From contig CAZRSW010000021.1 in NCBI GenBank assembly GCA_964602845.1, positions 1 through 31,121 on the forward strand: DNA of 31,121 bases, in the 5' to 3' direction. Both the position numbers and the translations under genes were made by a program. Below the pieces are notes generated by a model that was not told where the DNA came from, ran no database searches, and saw nothing but the letters and a program-made list of their open reading frames with translations. Each line of letters begins with the position of its first letter. Position 1 is the first letter of the stretch. Below are positions 16,954 to 25,802 of the stretch, piece by piece. The stretch is from CAZRSW01 sp964602845. GTDB lineage: Bacteria > Chloroflexota > Dehalococcoidia > Lucifugimonadales > UBA826.

Positions 16954-18234
16954 TTACGGTCTGACAACGCTACCATCCGCCCGCCTAATAGTATCCCAAG
17001 ATCCGCCGTAAGCACGGTCCTTGAATGGGAAACGCTTAGCAAGGCTCTCATCTATGTCAATTCCTAAACCAGGTTTTCCGTTTGACCACATATAACCATC
17101 TCTAACTTCAGGGGCACCAGGAAATACTTCTCTTGTGTTATCACCGAATATTGAATACTCCTGTATACCAAAATTAATACAATTAAGGTCTAACATAAGA
17201 TTCGCAGCATGGCCAACAGGAGAAGTGTCACCAGGTCCATGCCATGCTGTCCTGACATTGAACATTTCGCTTAAAGCAGCCAATTTTCTCGCGGGCGTAA
17301 GGCCACCGACTTGAGAAATATGAATACGCAGGAAATCAATCAATCTATCCTTGATCATGGGAATTATTTCATGGGGATTGTTATAGAGCTCCCCCATTGC
17401 CAAAGGAGTACTAGTTTGTTTCCTAACTATTCTGAAATAGTCGTTATCTTCAGGCGAAAACAGGTCCTCAAGAAAAAATAATTTGTATTGCTCTAGCTCC
17501 TTGGCAAAACCAACACCTTGTATAGGCGGTAGCCGCTCATGGACATCATGCAGTAGTTCCACATCCCAGCCTACCGTTGATCGTATGTGTTCGAATAGGG
17601 ATATCACTGATCTCATATAGGGCCCTGGCTCAAATATACCACCCGGATGCGCATGCAAAGCCCCAGGTAAAGGTTCATAAAGCCAATTCGTTCCTATTTT
17701 AGGACCTGAATTCGGGGAATCGAAGGATTCCCCTCCACGGTTGCTATAAGTCGCGTAACCTGGAGTAAGAACCTGTACACGGATATGGTGGTAACCCTCT
17801 TCAATGAACTCCCTCACCTTCTCCTCAACTTCCTTCGAGTCTCTTCCATTTGCATGAACGTAAACAGCCGCAGCTGTCCTAGCCTTTCCCCCAATTAGTT
17901 CATAAACAGGCATGCCAGCCATCTTACCTTTGATATCCCAAAGAGCTTGGTCTATCCCGCTTAGGGCATTATTCAAAACTGGACCATTCCTCCAGTATGA
18001 GGACACATATGAAGACTGCCAAATATCTTCAATATCTGCTGGATTACGTCCAATAAGAAATGGTCTGAGATAGTCATTCACAGCAACGGCCACGGTTGTT
18101 GGCCTCTGGGTAAAAGTAGCGCAGCCCACTCCATAAATTTCGGGGTCGGACGTCTCGACTTTCACGATAACTAAACGAATGTCATCAGGCTCAGTGAAAA
18201 TGACCCTGACATCGGTTATGGAAAGGTTGCTCAT
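16954..18234 (-). CDS. ManD/RspA-type enolase-superfamily dehydratase
   Basis: This encodes 426 residues from ATG at 18234, after GGAGGAG with eight-base spacing. It is the mannonate dehydratase (ManD/RspA) branch of the enolase superfamily, shown by the block HDVHERL with metal ligand D230 and acid/base H232, E256 (FFLEDLF), E282 (MGELY), and WHGPGDTSPVGHAANL with H332. The 26-residue spacing of the three metal ligands matches characterised ManD enzymes. It also has the long loop after strand two (about 155-200). Members dehydrate D-mannonate or D-gluconate to 2-keto-3-deoxy-gluconate, or have very low activity with an unknown role, so the symbol is left open. It is convergent with the alpha/beta hydrolase. 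Confidence 0.9.
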   Translation of the reverse strand: MSNLSITDVRVIFTEPDDIRLVIVKVETSDPEIYGVGCATFTQRPTTVAVAVNDYLRPFLIGRNPADIEDIWQSSYVSSYWRNGPVLNNALSGIDQALWDIKGKMAGMPVYELIGGKARTAAAVYVHANGRDSKEVEEKVREFIEEGYHHIRVQVLTPGYATYSNRGGESFDSPNSGPKIGTNWLYEPLPGALHAHPGGIFEPGPYMRSVISLFEHIRSTVGWDVELLHDVHERLPPIQGVGFAKELEQYKLFFLEDLFSPEDNDYFRIVRKQTSTPLAMGELYNNPHEIIPMIKDRLIDFLRIHISQVGGLTPARKLAALSEMFNVRTAWHGPGDTSPVGHAANLMLDLNCINFGIQEYSIFGDNTREVFPGAPEVRDGYMWSNGKPGLGIDIDESLAKRFPFKDRAYGGSWDTIRRADGSVVRP

Positions 18235-18410
18235 GTATATTTCTCCTCCAATGGCTATTGCCGTTTCATTCCCAAAACCACGCTTTTAGGACAGTATATT
18301 GGACGCACCTTACTTGTTAAAAGCACAATTCTCCATTATCGAGGCAGATATGCTATCGTAGCCCACCATATATTAACGTTTCTAAACCTAGCAAAAATTG
18401 AGACAAATAG

Positions 18411-18710
18411 ATGGCGCAATATTTCATAGCTCATACCTTAAGAATTAGCGCGGACGAGTTTTGATCTGCCATGCAATCAGAAGCCGTCCCAGAACTCGCC
18501 AAAGCAATGGATTCCGGGCAGACTCCGGCAAAATGTCTCAAAAGCTGGAACCCATTACTATACGGGAATACTGATACATTTTTTTGCCTATGGGAAGCTG
18601 ATAGAACAGCAGTTATAGAAACTACACTGGGACCTGAAATGCTGGCAATGCTAACCTGTGATCCGTTGCAAGTGGACGAAATTGATTGGTCAGAAATATC
18701 CAGAGGCTAG
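18411..18710 (+). pseudogene. small soluble protein gene interrupted by in-frame TGA
   Basis: From ATG at 18411 the frame encodes MAQYFIAHTLRISADEF, then TGA (18462-18464), and then continues in the same frame to TAG at 18710. The continuation is SAMQSEAVPELAKAMDSG, a CLKSWNP segment, FFCLWEADRTAVIETTLG and DEIDWSEISRG. Upstream and downstream parts make one coherent protein of about 99 residues, with a strand followed by the helix DEF-SAMQSEAVPELAKAM. The strand-helix order, with FFCLWEAD as a central strand, resembles small ferredoxin-like dimeric proteins, but I cannot name the family. A TGG Trp codon at the stop position would fit the helix start. If the stop is real, only an ATG at 18471 without a ribosome site could start the remaining 79 residues. 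TGA ends other genes of the window, so it is not generally recoded. Confidence 0.55.
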
Positions 18711-18760
18711 CCGCACAGCTCAACCGATCATTATGGACCCTAGTTTTTAGGACGATATCC

Positions 18761-19414
18761 TCAAATTTCAATCCCGTCTAAAAATCCCCAAAGAGCTTCA
18801 GAGGCGGATTTGGTTCCTTGAATCGCTGCTTGATCATCATCTTGGTTATTACAAAGAGCCATTACCATTTCTCGCTCAGCATCCGAGTGTTCTATATCAA
18901 GTAATTCGTGAGTGATGAAAAACGAAATCGCTCTTTCATCACTAATATCGTAGAAATCCTTGAGTCCTTCTATCTTAGTCCTAGCAACTTCCGGAACTTG
19001 CGATTCATACGCATAAAGCGCAGACGCACCTGCTACCAAGGATTCCTCCGCTGTAAGGCGCTTGTAGGTGTTAATTAGTTGGGAAGTCGCCTCGGATTGC
19101 TCACTGTACTTCACGAAATCTCTTTCTAGCCCTAGAGCATCACAAAAGCGTAACCATAACTCCACGTGATTGTCCGGGCCATATTCTTCATCCCATAGAT
19201 TTTCTAATATATGTTGTCGAACTGCTTGATCTTGGCACCGGTAATGGAGCCCACTTAGAAAAATAGGGTAACTCTTTTCAAAGTGGTAATACTGGACAGC
19301 GTATTCCTTAAGAGAATCCATCTCTAATTTGCCCTCATTCCAAGCTTGGTAAAACGGGTGAGATAACAAGCCCTTGTTCGAAACAATCTCGTCCATCCGA
19401 TCAATCAAATCCAT
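18761..19414 (-). CDS. CADD-type 4-aminobenzoate synthase (self-sacrificing diiron protein)
   Basis: This is a 217-residue heme-oxygenase-like helical protein of the TenA/PqqC/CADD group. Against Chlamydia CADD, recalled from memory, every key residue appears at a constant offset of five: metal ligands E76, H83, E137, H169, D173 and H176 (DEEYGPDNH, YAYESQVP, THELLDIEH), the tyrosines Y22, Y38 and Y136, and K147. CADD makes 4-aminobenzoate for folate from its own Tyr, with Lys as a proposed nitrogen donor, replacing PabABC. The start was placed at ATG 19414, preceded by GGAGGG; a TTG 18 bases upstream includes that site in its codons. The gene stands alone on the minus strand, divergent from the epoxide hydrolase. 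Confidence 0.88.
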   Translation of the reverse strand: MDLIDRMDEIVSNKGLLSHPFYQAWNEGKLEMDSLKEYAVQYYHFEKSYPIFLSGLHYRCQDQAVRQHILENLWDEEYGPDNHVELWLRFCDALGLERDFVKYSEQSEATSQLINTYKRLTAEESLVAGASALYAYESQVPEVARTKIEGLKDFYDISDERAISFFITHELLDIEHSDAEREMVMALCNNQDDDQAAIQGTKSASEALWGFLDGIEI

Positions 19415-19576
19415 ATCTAATAAACCCTCCAATGTATAATGTCCTTTCGACGGACCTAGTATAGTACAAAATCATTGGAAAATGGGGTTTCGAAAAGACA
19501 ATTACATAAGAAATTCACTCTGGATTCCTTCAACATTGTCAATTTATATTTTCTTGTTAAGGACGGACCAATAACT

Positions 19577-20734
19577 ATGAGCATAATTCCTTTCACTATT
19601 AACGTCCCAGATAACGTCTTGGAAGATTTACAAAAAAGGCTGGAACTTACCAGATGGCCTGATGAAATTCCAGGTTCAAGCTGGGATTACGGGACAAACC
19701 TTGATTACCTAAAAGAACTCGTAACTTATTGGCAGAATGGATACGACTGGAAAGCTCAAGAAAGAAAACTTAATGAATTAAAGCATTTCACAAGCGAGGT
19801 TAAGGGTTTAAATATTCACTTCGTTCATGAAAAAAGCGAAAACCCTAATGCGATGCCTATAGTAATCACACACGGTTGGCCATCAACCTTTTTTGAAATG
19901 CATAAGATAATCCCCAGACTCACAGACCCAGCTTCTTATGGTGGTGACCCATCTGATTCCTTTGATGTTATCGCACCTTCACTTCCTGGATACGGATTTT
20001 CTGAGGCCTCAAAAACGCCGGGGATGGATGTGGAGTCTGTAGCTAACATTTGGGATGAGCTGATTACTAAACAGCTCGGATATCCAAAATATGCTGTGCA
20101 TGGAGGCGATATTGGGGCAGGTGTAACAGCGCGTTTAGGTCATCGCCACTATAAAAACATTCATGGTATACATTTGACATCCGTGACCCGACCAACACCA
20201 TATCTGGGGGAAAATACCGAACCTCTCACGGAAGCGGAAAAAACTCATTTAGAACAAAGGCTAAATTGGGAACGAGACGAAGGTGCATATGGTCACATGC
20301 ATCGAACCAAGCCTCAGACATTGTCTTACGGCCTAAATGATTCTCCTGTGGGGCTTGCAGGATGGATCGTTGAAAAATATAGATCCTGGAGTGACTGTGG
20401 AGGGGACATTGAGAGAACATATACCAAAGATGATTTATTAACCAACATCATGATTTACTGGACTACCAATACCATCGGGTCTGCGGTGAGAATGTACAGA
20501 GAGAATAATGTTGAATGGACCATGGCTCAGGGAGAACAAATATCTGCCCCAACAGGTGTTGCAATATTTCCTTATGACCTCAGTGCACCACCACAGGAAT
20601 GGGCAGCAAGATCTTACAACCTCAAAAGATGGACCGAGATGAAAAAAGGAGGTCATTTTGCCGCCCTCGAACAGCCTGAACTACTGGTGGAAGACATACG
20701 AGCATTTTACCGCCCATATCGATCCTCTAAATAA
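19577..20734 (+). CDS. EHN-type epoxide hydrolase
   Basis: This encodes 385 residues from ATG at 19577, with AAGGA upstream; the frame is open 102 bases further but that part has no family character. The N-terminal EHN domain (PF06441) covers about residues 1-110, with the typical opening PFTINVPDNVLEDLQKRL and TRWPDE. The alpha/beta hydrolase part has HGWP (99-102), SLPGYGFSEA, nucleophile D178 in GGDIGAG, and H360 in GGHFAALEQPE. It resembles microsomal-type epoxide hydrolases, which open epoxides to diols through an alkyl-enzyme ester. No membrane anchor is present, as is usual in bacteria. Together with the enzyme at 16007 it gives this window two unrelated Asp-nucleophile hydrolases. Confidence 0.9.
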   Translation: MSIIPFTINVPDNVLEDLQKRLELTRWPDEIPGSSWDYGTNLDYLKELVTYWQNGYDWKAQERKLNELKHFTSEVKGLNIHFVHEKSENPNAMPIVITHGWPSTFFEMHKIIPRLTDPASYGGDPSDSFDVIAPSLPGYGFSEASKTPGMDVESVANIWDELITKQLGYPKYAVHGGDIGAGVTARLGHRHYKNIHGIHLTSVTRPTPYLGENTEPLTEAEKTHLEQRLNWERDEGAYGHMHRTKPQTLSYGLNDSPVGLAGWIVEKYRSWSDCGGDIERTYTKDDLLTNIMIYWTTNTIGSAVRMYRENNVEWTMAQGEQISAPTGVAIFPYDLSAPPQEWAARSYNLKRWTEMKKGGHFAALEQPELLVEDIRAFYRPYRSSK

Positions 20735-20995
20735 ACGTTCCTTAGAAAATAGACCTCTCACCATTCCAAATTCAGAGTCCTATCCAATGAGAACCTAAAA
20801 TAACTAGGCTTTAATGCCGTTCCATTATCAGAAGGAAAAGGTAATATAGACATTGTATCCGGAATATACTTAAGAAACAGTTGGTATTACGGCGTATGCT
20901 TACAAAAAAAGCAAGTTTTATCAGCTCATATTAATATAGGTTCCGTTAGTATAAAAACAGATCAATTAAGTCCGATTTAAAGGGGAAGATAACTC

Positions 20996-22081
20996 ATGCA
21001 AGTCGTCAGTTTAAATGATTTAGAGGTAATAGCTGAGAGTGTTACTCCGCATAATATGTGGGGCTTTATAGATGGTGCAGCGTACAGTCACCTCACAAAA
21101 AAAAGAAACCGGGACAAGTTCGCAGAAATAACGATGAACCCGAATTTCCTTGTAGATATCGATAACAGAGACCTATCTACAACTATACTCGGAGAACCTA
21201 TCAGTTTCCCTGTTATGGTTGCTCCCGCCGGAGGACAACGCCAGCATCACCCCGAAGGAGAACTGGCTACGGCACAGGGAGCAGGCCAAGCCAAAACTCT
21301 TTACACTTTGCCTACGGGATCAGGGTATAGTATTGAAGAAGTGGCCAACGTCGCCTCAGGGCCGCTATGGTTCCAGTTATACCACTCACATGACGATATA
21401 ACGGAACATCTGGTGAAACGCGCAAAAGAATCCGGCTATAAAGCCATTTGCCTTACTGTGGATGTACCCGTTTCGTCTCCTAAAGAAAGAGACCTGAAGA
21501 ACGGGTTCCTCAGGGATACCGCCTTACACGATGGTAGCCTTCGAGATCGCCCTGATCTTCTGAACAGAAAAGGAGCAGGTGGAAGCAGAGACTTCGCTGA
21601 TTGGGATGGTGCTGAATTTCAAGGATTGACTTGGGACCGGCTTGACTGGCTAAGATCTTTGACGGAGCTCCCGTTAGTAATTAAGGGAATCAGAACAGTA
21701 GGTGACGCGTTAAAATGTGTAGAACACGGCGTGGATGGTATAGTCGTATCAAACCACGGTGGACGCCAGATAGACCACACATTGTCATCTATTGAAAGTT
21801 TGTATGCCATATCTGCAGCGGTGGAGGATAAGGTCGAATTGTATCTCGATTCTGGAGTTCGCCGCGGCTCCGATGTTCTTATCGCTTTAGCCATGGGAGC
21901 AAGGGGCGTATTTGTAGGACGCCCTCTATTTTGGGGGCTAGCTTATGACGGTGCAGCTGGAGTAGAACTTATGCTCAATATTTTGCGAGAGGAGTTCGAC
22001 AGAGCCTTAGCTTTTTGCGGATATAGAAATCTATCCGAGATATCGCGGGATGCCATAAACGTACCTGTAACCTGGGGCTAA
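20996..22081 (+). CDS. FMN-dependent 2-hydroxyacid oxidase/dehydrogenase family
   Basis: This encodes 361 residues from ATG at 20996, after AAGGGGAAG. It is an FMN barrel of the glycolate oxidase/lactate oxidase family (PF01070), which oxidises L-2-hydroxy acids to 2-keto acids. Expected residues are present: Y129 (QLYHS), K230 (VIKGI), H254 and R257 (VSNHGGRQ), and the phosphate loop LDSGVRRGSDV and GARGVFVGRP. By alignment from memory, the carboxylate-binding tyrosine of glycolate oxidase (Y24) falls on WGF-IDGAA, where no Tyr is found, and the region PAGGQRQHHPEGE is also unusual. This suggests a different substrate or a bulkier acid. The aldolase follows 50 bases later, so an operon with the next genes is likely. 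Confidence 0.88.
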   Translation: MQVVSLNDLEVIAESVTPHNMWGFIDGAAYSHLTKKRNRDKFAEITMNPNFLVDIDNRDLSTTILGEPISFPVMVAPAGGQRQHHPEGELATAQGAGQAKTLYTLPTGSGYSIEEVANVASGPLWFQLYHSHDDITEHLVKRAKESGYKAICLTVDVPVSSPKERDLKNGFLRDTALHDGSLRDRPDLLNRKGAGGSRDFADWDGAEFQGLTWDRLDWLRSLTELPLVIKGIRTVGDALKCVEHGVDGIVVSNHGGRQIDHTLSSIESLYAISAAVEDKVELYLDSGVRRGSDVLIALAMGARGVFVGRPLFWGLAYDGAAGVELMLNILREEFDRALAFCGYRNLSEISRDAINVPVTWG

Positions 22082-22131
22082 GCAATCGAAAAACTTTAGC
22101 CTGAGTCGATATCTGGGAGAGGAGTTTGCCG

Positions 22132-22845
22132 ATGCCAAATAATAGGATACTAGAGAAGAAAATGGCTGGCAAAAAAGCATTTGGACTAGCATTGTCGTTC
22201 TATTCCGACGAGCTGATTGAACTAGCTGGAGTTATGGGACTCGACTTCGTTAGTTACGACGGTCAGCATGGTCCTATAACTCCAGAAACAATAGATAGAT
22301 TTTGTAGAATGTGCGACGGTTGGAACCTAACACCATCAATGAGAGTTCCAGACCAAATCCCTAGCAATATTCTGAACTATCTGGATCGGGGTATCAAAGC
22401 AATAACGATCCCCAACGTGGAAACTAAGGAGCAGGCTCAAAAGCTCATTGAACACTGCTATTTTGCTCCAGAAGGTCTCCGCAGTTATACAAGTAAAAGA
22501 GTGACACGTTTCGGTACAGAAAAGGACCTTTCACGTATGATGGCCCAGGCGAATGAAGATTTGATGATTATCCCTCAGATTGAAAGTATAACTGCCTACC
22601 AGAATCTGGATGAGATCCTTGATGTCGAAGGTATTGACGTACTCGCCGGCGGCCCAAACGATCTAGCCCAATCGATGGGATTCCCCGGACAACCAGACCA
22701 CCCTGATTGTCTTAAGGTTACAGCCGAAGGGAGAGTTAAAATTACTAACGCGGGCAAATACCGGGATGACGAAGTTATGGTATCTATAGATGCAACCATA
22801 GCCGTGAAAGAGTCTATCGAAAATATGCTGTCTAATAGACAATAG
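22132..22845 (+). CDS. HpcH/HpaI-type aldolase, second copy
   Basis: This encodes 237 residues from ATG at 22132, with GAGAGGAG seven bases upstream; a TTG two codons earlier overlaps that site. It is a PF03328 TIM barrel with H46 (DGQHGP), R71 (MRVPD), and metal ligands E151 (IPQIES) and D177 (GGPNDLAQ). As in the copy at 3758, Gln precedes the catalytic His. The reaction expected is reversible aldol cleavage of a 2-keto acid to pyruvate (or similar) and an aldehyde. It sits between the 2-hydroxyacid oxidase and a GMC oxidoreductase on one strand. The oxidase could supply the keto acid and the GMC enzyme could handle the alcohol or aldehyde; this pathway is inferred. Confidence 0.88.
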   Translation: MPNNRILEKKMAGKKAFGLALSFYSDELIELAGVMGLDFVSYDGQHGPITPETIDRFCRMCDGWNLTPSMRVPDQIPSNILNYLDRGIKAITIPNVETKEQAQKLIEHCYFAPEGLRSYTSKRVTRFGTEKDLSRMMAQANEDLMIIPQIESITAYQNLDEILDVEGIDVLAGGPNDLAQSMGFPGQPDHPDCLKVTAEGRVKITNAGKYRDDEVMVSIDATIAVKESIENMLSNRQ

Positions 22846-22946
22846 CTAGAACAATCGCCGATAAAGACGCCCTCTCATCCTATCTCAAGAAGCAGGATAA
22901 CAAAGTAAATTACTCTAACGTAACGACAAATCTATGGTAACTTGTA

Positions 22947-24512
22947 ATGAAGTATGACGTTGTAGTCGTAGGCGCTGGATCCGCTGGCTCTATTGTGGCA
23001 ACAAGGTTAACGGAAGATCCAAAAAGATCAGTTTTATTGCTGGAAAGTGGTCCTGATTACGATGGAATAGAGAAGCTTCCGGAAGAAGTTAAATTTGGCT
23101 ACGCAACTGGAACCGATATAATGGTCAGTGATCACAACTGGCAATTTCTCGGACAACCAACCCCTGTTGCTGAACCGATGATGGTTCCTCGTGGAAAAGT
23201 CACAGGTGGTTCCAGCGCGATTAACGGCCAAATGTTCTTAAGAGGTGTTCCCGAGGACTATGACGCCTGGGCTTCCTCGGGCAACGATCAATGGGGATAC
23301 GAAAAGTTGCTTCCATATTTCAGGAAACTTGAAGCTGACACAGATTTCTCCGATGACTTCCATGGGACGGATGGCCCAATAATAGTAAGACGCTTTAAAG
23401 AGACTGACGCTCACGTTGGGTCTGCAGCTTTCAGAACCGCTGCCCTCGCTATGGGTCATCTGGAAAGTCCAGATCTGAATAACCCCGATTCAACAGGGCT
23501 CAGTCCAACCCCGTTAAATAACCCCAACGGTATAAGGTGGAGTACAAATTTGGGTTATCTCTCGCTGTCAAGACACAGAATGAACCTTACGATCCGGGCC
23601 AATTGCGATGTCCGAAAAGTGCTATTCAAAGATAAAACTGCCGTTGGGTTAGAAGTTAGGAGCGGAGGTGAAATTTTCACAGTTGAAGCAGACAACATTA
23701 TCTTGAGTGGAGGTGCGATAGCATCGCCTCAGCTACTCATGATATCTGGGATAGGACCAGCCGGACAGCTGCAAGAACACGGGATAAACCTTATTCATAA
23801 TTTAGCTGGGGTAGGACAGAATTTAAGAGATCATCCAGTATTACCCATAACGTTTAAAACAAAACCTGGCGTTCCCCTCGACGGGCTAGCACCCAGAAAT
23901 CAGTACATGCTACGTTACACCGCAACAGGCTCAACCTCGAGGAACGATATGATCATAATGATGTTCAATTTCGCCTCAGAGAGGTTAGAACGTGGTGGGT
24001 CAAGACTGGACGGGATTGGTATACGAATGTTGTTATCCTTGTACCTAGCAGAGAGCTCCGGGGAACTAACGCTGCAATCTAAAGACCCCTCTGTTCAACC
24101 TTTCCTAAACTATAACTATTTTGCGAAACCTTTTGACCGTGAACGAATGCGGGAAGGTATATATAAATGCCTAGAATTAGCCAAACATCCTGACTTCGAC
24201 AACCTCATTGAAGAAGTCCTTGAACCGTTACCTTCAGATCTTGAAAGTGATGATAGTCTGGATGAGTGGATGATGAAGGAAGCGTACACGGGGCATCATA
24301 TATCTGGCACGTGCAAAATGGGTCCTTCAAGAGACCCCATGTCCGTTGTCAACCAATATGGAAGAATTCACGGGCTAGAAAATATACGTGTCATCGATGC
24401 TTCTATCATGCCCGATTGCATCAGAGCCAATACAAACGTAACTACCATGATGATAGGGGAACGATTGTCAGACATGATCATCTCAGAGACAAAGGGTTCC
24501 CCCCGTAGCTAA
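22947..24512 (+). CDS. GMC-family FAD oxidoreductase
   Basis: This is a 521-residue glucose-methanol-choline oxidoreductase. It has the dinucleotide fold VVVGAGSAGSIVATRL at residues 5-20 with the acidic end LLLESG, the GMC signature GKVTGGSSAINGQMFLRG, the second signature SGGAIASPQLLMISGIGP, and the C-terminal active site H451 (HISGTCKMGP) and N495/N497 (RANTNVTTMMIGE). The length and motifs fit alcohol or choline dehydrogenase-like members that oxidise an alcohol with FAD; the acceptor could be oxygen or a carrier. There is no signal peptide. ATG at 22947 has a weak ribosome site. It is third in a plus-strand run that starts with the 2-hydroxyacid oxidase, with about 100 bases to the aldolase and 55 to the FIST gene. 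Confidence 0.9.
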   Translation: MKYDVVVVGAGSAGSIVATRLTEDPKRSVLLLESGPDYDGIEKLPEEVKFGYATGTDIMVSDHNWQFLGQPTPVAEPMMVPRGKVTGGSSAINGQMFLRGVPEDYDAWASSGNDQWGYEKLLPYFRKLEADTDFSDDFHGTDGPIIVRRFKETDAHVGSAAFRTAALAMGHLESPDLNNPDSTGLSPTPLNNPNGIRWSTNLGYLSLSRHRMNLTIRANCDVRKVLFKDKTAVGLEVRSGGEIFTVEADNIILSGGAIASPQLLMISGIGPAGQLQEHGINLIHNLAGVGQNLRDHPVLPITFKTKPGVPLDGLAPRNQYMLRYTATGSTSRNDMIIMMFNFASERLERGGSRLDGIGIRMLLSLYLAESSGELTLQSKDPSVQPFLNYNYFAKPFDRERMREGIYKCLELAKHPDFDNLIEEVLEPLPSDLESDDSLDEWMMKEAYTGHHISGTCKMGPSRDPMSVVNQYGRIHGLENIRVIDASIMPDCIRANTNVTTMMIGERLSDMIISETKGSPRS

Positions 24513-24567
24513 ATTAGCTGATACTATGAGTATTCTGTAACGGTAGTAAAAGAGGAGAATCTATCCG

Positions 24568-25758
24568 ATGGAGTGGGCATCTACATTATCAGTGACAGGT
24601 AATTACCAAGAAGGGGTAATGGAATGCTTGTCTGAGATAAATTCCATGATGGATAACACACCTAATTTAGTGGTCGTTTTTGCGTCTCCAAAAAACGTTA
24701 ACCTTCTATCCGACCTAAATAAAATGATCGACGATAGATACTCTGATTGCACCATACTAGGATGCTCTGGATTAGGCATAATAGGGAACGGGCAGGAACT
24801 AGAACAAAAAGAGGGGATTGCCATGTCCGCAGGCGCCCTACCTGACGTCACAGTGACCCCATTCCATATATCAAGTAACAATTTGCCCGACGGCGACGCG
24901 CCACCAGAAGAGTGGGAGTCATTAGTGGGTGCCACCAGAGAGTCCAATCCAGAATTTATACTATTAGGCGACCCATTCAGTTCCCAGTGCGAAAATTTGT
25001 TAATGGGATTAGATTACGCCTTCCCAGAGAGCATGATCATCGGCGGCCTTTCAAGTGGTGGGCAACAGCCCGGATTAAATGCACTGTTACTCGATTCCGA
25101 CACCTTTACAGAGGGTATCGTAGGTGTAGCACTTTCAGGCAACATCAAAATAGATACGATTGTAGCCCAAGGATGTAAGCCAATTGGAGAGCCAATGCGT
25201 ATAACTCGCTGCAATCAAAATCTCCTGGAAAGTATAGACGATAAACCTCCTTTTGAGGTACTCAGAAACTTATTCTCTGAATTATCAGGGAGTGACCAAA
25301 GATTATTCAATCACTCCCTGTTCCTGGGTATAGTGATGGATCCATTTGACGAAACACCAGAAATGGGAGATTTCCTTATACGTAACATATTAGGCGGCGA
25401 CGAAGCATCAAATAGACTGATGGTAGGATCATATTTGAAAGAAGGCCAAATTGTTCAATTCCATCTCAGGGATTCAATGACATCATCAGAAAACCTTGAA
25501 CAAATGCTGAACACTTATTCGACAGAATCGCCTGACATCCCGAAAGGCTCTGGCGGTTTATTGTTCTCATGTTTAGGTCGCGGGCAATATCTCTACGGAG
25601 AACCCAATCACGATACCAATATGTTCAGTGAGACCATAGGACGTCTCCCTCTAACAGGGTTTTTTTGCAATGGTGAGATTGGACCTGTGGGTGGGTCTAC
25701 TTTCCTCCATGGTTACACCAGTTCATTTGGAATCATAAGACCCAAAAGCACCAGCTAA
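24568..25758 (+). CDS. FIST-domain putative sensor protein
   Basis: This encodes 396 residues from ATG at 24568, with GAGGAG eleven bases upstream. It holds the FIST N and FIST C domains (PF08495 and PF10442). The N-terminal block is LVVVFASPKN with DCTILGCSGLGIIG. The C-terminal block is LLFSCLGRGQYLYGEPN and GFFCNGEIGPVGGSTFLHGY, near residues 330-385. FIST domains are thought to bind small ligands, perhaps amino acids, and are often fused to kinases or cyclases. Here the domain stands alone, so any output must be through a partner protein. It closes the oxidase-aldolase-GMC run, which suggests it senses a metabolite of that set. Confidence 0.88.
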   Translation: MEWASTLSVTGNYQEGVMECLSEINSMMDNTPNLVVVFASPKNVNLLSDLNKMIDDRYSDCTILGCSGLGIIGNGQELEQKEGIAMSAGALPDVTVTPFHISSNNLPDGDAPPEEWESLVGATRESNPEFILLGDPFSSQCENLLMGLDYAFPESMIIGGLSSGGQQPGLNALLLDSDTFTEGIVGVALSGNIKIDTIVAQGCKPIGEPMRITRCNQNLLESIDDKPPFEVLRNLFSELSGSDQRLFNHSLFLGIVMDPFDETPEMGDFLIRNILGGDEASNRLMVGSYLKEGQIVQFHLRDSMTSSENLEQMLNTYSTESPDIPKGSGGLLFSCLGRGQYLYGEPNHDTNMFSETIGRLPLTGFFCNGEIGPVGGSTFLHGYTSSFGIIRPKSTS

Positions 25759-25768
25759 AACACTTTAA

Positions 25769-25788
25769 GAGAACCTTATACAGTTCTC
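25769..25788. terminator. inverted repeat between convergent FIST and ROK genes
   Basis: GAGAAC and GTTCTC form a 6-bp stem around an eight-base loop. On the minus strand the sequence runs on into TTAAAGTGTTTT, a modest T-rich tail, so it may end one or both transcripts. Confidence 0.35.
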
Positions 25789-25802
25789 AAGACATAGATG
25801 GA

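Noticed and set aside
18462..18464. Selenocysteine or reassigned TGA
   Set aside because: No stable hairpin directly follows the TGA, no Cys/Sec-type motif surrounds it, and TGA serves as the stop of several other genes in the window.
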